Source of the DNA: Candidatus Dadabacteria bacterium
GTDB taxonomy: Bacteria; Desulfobacterota_D; UBA1144; Nemesobacterales; JAJCZQ01
DNA: 16,132 nt
Direction: 5' to 3'
Assembly: GCA_030624695.1 (NCBI GenBank)
Contig: JAUXJP010000005.1
Span: forward strand, 1 to 16,132
This document shows, one piece after another, positions 14,946 to 16,132 of the stretch (position 1 is the stretch's first letter; every line of letters starts with the position of its first letter). The translations under genes were made by a program, and so were the position numbers. The notes under the pieces were generated by a model. The model had not been told where the DNA came from. It made no database searches and saw only the letters and a program-made list of their open reading frames with translations.

Positions 14946-16016
14946 CTAATTATTTACACTTTTGGAAATTAAAAAATGGTCAACAAGAACAAGGTTAACC
15001 ATGGCCTCAGCTATAGGAACTGCTCTGGGGCAAAGACACGGATCATGCCTGCCTTTTACAACAAGTTCCTTTCTGTTTCCCTTCTTATCAACGGTAATCT
15101 GTTTTTTTGAGATGGAAGATGTTGGTTTTATTGCAATCCTTACAATTAAGTCTTCACCATTGGAAATGCCGCCCAGCATACCACCGGCATTATTAGACTT
15201 AAATCCAAGGGTGCCGTCTTTCTTTTTATACATTAAATCATTTGCTTCTGACCCTCTTTTTTCCGCAACTGAAAATCCGAGGCCAGCTTCAAAACCCCTT
15301 ATTCCTCCAAGCCCCATAAGTGCTGATGCCAGCTCTGCATCAAGTTTGTTAAAGACAGGATCACCAAGCCCTTTTGGCATACCGGTTGTTACTATTTCAA
15401 CAATACCCCCGATTGAGTCACCCGCTTTTCTGACTTTATCAATTAGGTCATACATCTGTTTTGCCTTTAATTTGTCCGGACACCGGATAGCGTTCTTTTC
15501 TATCTGCTTAAAATCAAGTTTTTCTGCAACTATATTTCCAATCTGCTTAACATAACCTGTAGTAAAAATCCCTTTTTTATTCAGAATTTTTTTAGCAATT
15601 GCTGCGGCTGCGACTCTTCCGATTGTTTCCCTGTTTGAAGACCTGCCGCCTCCCCTGTAATCACGAATTCCATATTTCTGGTCATAGGTAAAATCAGCAT
15701 GTCCTGGCCTGTATGTATCTTTTATGTCTTCGTATGACTTTGATATGGCATCTATATTCCATACAACCATGGAGATAGGGGTGCCCGTAGTTTTACCTTG
15801 AAAGATGCCTGAGAGTATCTCAACTTTGTCGGGTTCCTTTCTCTGAGTTGTTATTTTGCTTTGGCCCGGTCTTCTGCGGTCGAGTTCAAATTGAATATCA
15901 TTCTCTGAGATTTTAAGCCCGGCAGGACAGCCATCCAGGACAACCCCTACGGCTTTACCATGGGACTCGCCCCATGTAGAAATCTTAAATAATCTTCCGA
16001 AACTGTTTCCAGGCAT
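14946..16016 (-). CDS. aroC: Chorismate synthase
   Basis: Last step of the shikimate pathway: converts 5-enolpyruvylshikimate-3-phosphate to chorismate using reduced FMN, in the cytoplasm. The 356-aa chain has the three family signatures: SFGRLFKISTWGESHG (5-20), the central RGGGRSSNRETIGRVAAAAIAK block, and the C-terminal GRHDPCLCPRAVPIAEAMV segment. Also present is DxxRPGHADFTY (by position about 100-110). Length is normal. ATG at 16016 is the only sensible start, since GNSFGR follows directly; upstream DNA is A/T-only with no clear ribosome site. It sits 38 bases after an epimerase-family gene and 96 bases before the PilZ-synthase. No other aro genes are in view, so its placement here is isolated from the rest of the pathway. 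Confidence 0.97.
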   Translation of the reverse strand: MPGNSFGRLFKISTWGESHGKAVGVVLDGCPAGLKISENDIQFELDRRRPGQSKITTQRKEPDKVEILSGIFQGKTTGTPISMVVWNIDAISKSYEDIKDTYRPGHADFTYDQKYGIRDYRGGGRSSNRETIGRVAAAAIAKKILNKKGIFTTGYVKQIGNIVAEKLDFKQIEKNAIRCPDKLKAKQMYDLIDKVRKAGDSIGGIVEIVTTGMPKGLGDPVFNKLDAELASALMGLGGIRGFEAGLGFSVAEKRGSEANDLMYKKKDGTLGFKSNNAGGMLGGISNGEDLIVRIAIKPTSSISKKQITVDKKGNRKELVVKGRHDPCLCPRAVPIAEAMVNLVLVDHFLISKSVNN

Positions 16017-16054
16017 GAAAAATATTAAATGAAAAAATAAATTTTACCAGAATG

Positions 16055-16132
16055 TTAACTTAATAAACCGTTTTCTTTAAACCAGGTGATTGTTTTTTCG
16101 AGTGTATTCTCTACTGGTGTTGGGGTAAAACC
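16055..16132 (-). CDS. C-terminal fragment of probable NAD-dependent epimerase/reductase
   Basis: Only the last 25 codons and stop are in the window: GFTPTPVENTLEKTITWFKE followed by NGLLS and TAA. The pattern, a Thr/Pro-rich turn then an amphipathic helix with WFKENG, is the usual tail of extended short-chain dehydrogenases such as dihydroflavonol-4-reductase-like and hopanoid-associated (HpnA-like) epimerases. The rest lies beyond the right edge. It ends 38 bases before aroC and probably shares its transcript. The substrate is undetermined; relatives of this type include the ketone reductase of the Caulobacter ceramide pathway (CerR). Confidence 0.6.
   Translation of the reverse strand, partial: GFTPTPVENTLEKTITWFKENGLLS

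Noticed and set aside
14962..15555. 197-aa open frame on the plus strand
   Set aside because: It lies wholly antisense to aroC, is low-complexity in Ser/Pro and resembles no protein; it is a shadow of the codon pattern on the other strand.

Overview
This is an AT-rich, gene-dense bacterial window with almost every gene on the minus strand. The organism is Gram-negative: there is a periplasmic HtrA/DegP protease and a putative lipoprotein. It uses the standard bacterial code with frequent GTG/TTG starts, and its RF2 gene carries a programmed frameshift. I cannot name the lineage. The mix of PilZ, large hybrid histidine kinases, class V aminotransferase and AT-rich DNA would fit an uncultured member of the FCB group (Ignavibacteria, Calditrichota or Marinimicrobia-like) or a deltaproteobacterium-like lineage; this is a weak inference. 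No rRNA, tRNA, CRISPR, transposase gene or convincing intrinsic terminator was seen, and no gene-free stretch exceeds about 225 bases.

Layout, left to right. (1) 1-1966: the N-terminal two-thirds of a DegP-type protease, cut by the window edge, downstream of an FAD-dependent monooxygenase. (2) 2043-3175: a DUF3891-like gene bracketed by a near-perfect 19-bp inverted repeat, so the block looks like a small inserted cassette. (3) 3210-5557: a tight minus-strand operon prfB (RF2, with CTT-TGA-C frameshift site) - nadK (NAD kinase) - a small protein resembling a PD-(D/E)xK nuclease. (4) 5691-6827: the only long plus-strand gene, a class V PLP aminotransferase. Its promoter and that of prfB are back to back, and their two -35 boxes form one 15-bp palindrome. 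(5) 6832-11924: a signalling operon. A membrane PDZ-GAF histidine kinase overlaps a soluble REC-PAS-kinase-REC hybrid, followed by a four-cysteine protein and a small orphan protein. (6) 12046-16132: a SAM methyltransferase, a divergent small lipoprotein, a PilZ domain fused to an alpha-oxoamine synthase, chorismate synthase (aroC), and the last 25 codons of a probable NAD-dependent epimerase/reductase.

The most interesting feature is the PilZ-alpha-oxoamine synthase fusion at 13269-14849. It carries both the RxxxR and DxSxxG c-di-GMP-binding motifs on the same chain as a PLP enzyme of the 8-amino-7-oxononanoate synthase / serine palmitoyltransferase family. If the enzyme is a serine palmitoyltransferase, and the epimerase-family gene two genes upstream is the matching ketone reductase, this would be a sphingolipid-type locus gated by c-di-GMP. 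The motifs are read directly; the substrate and the pathway are inferred.
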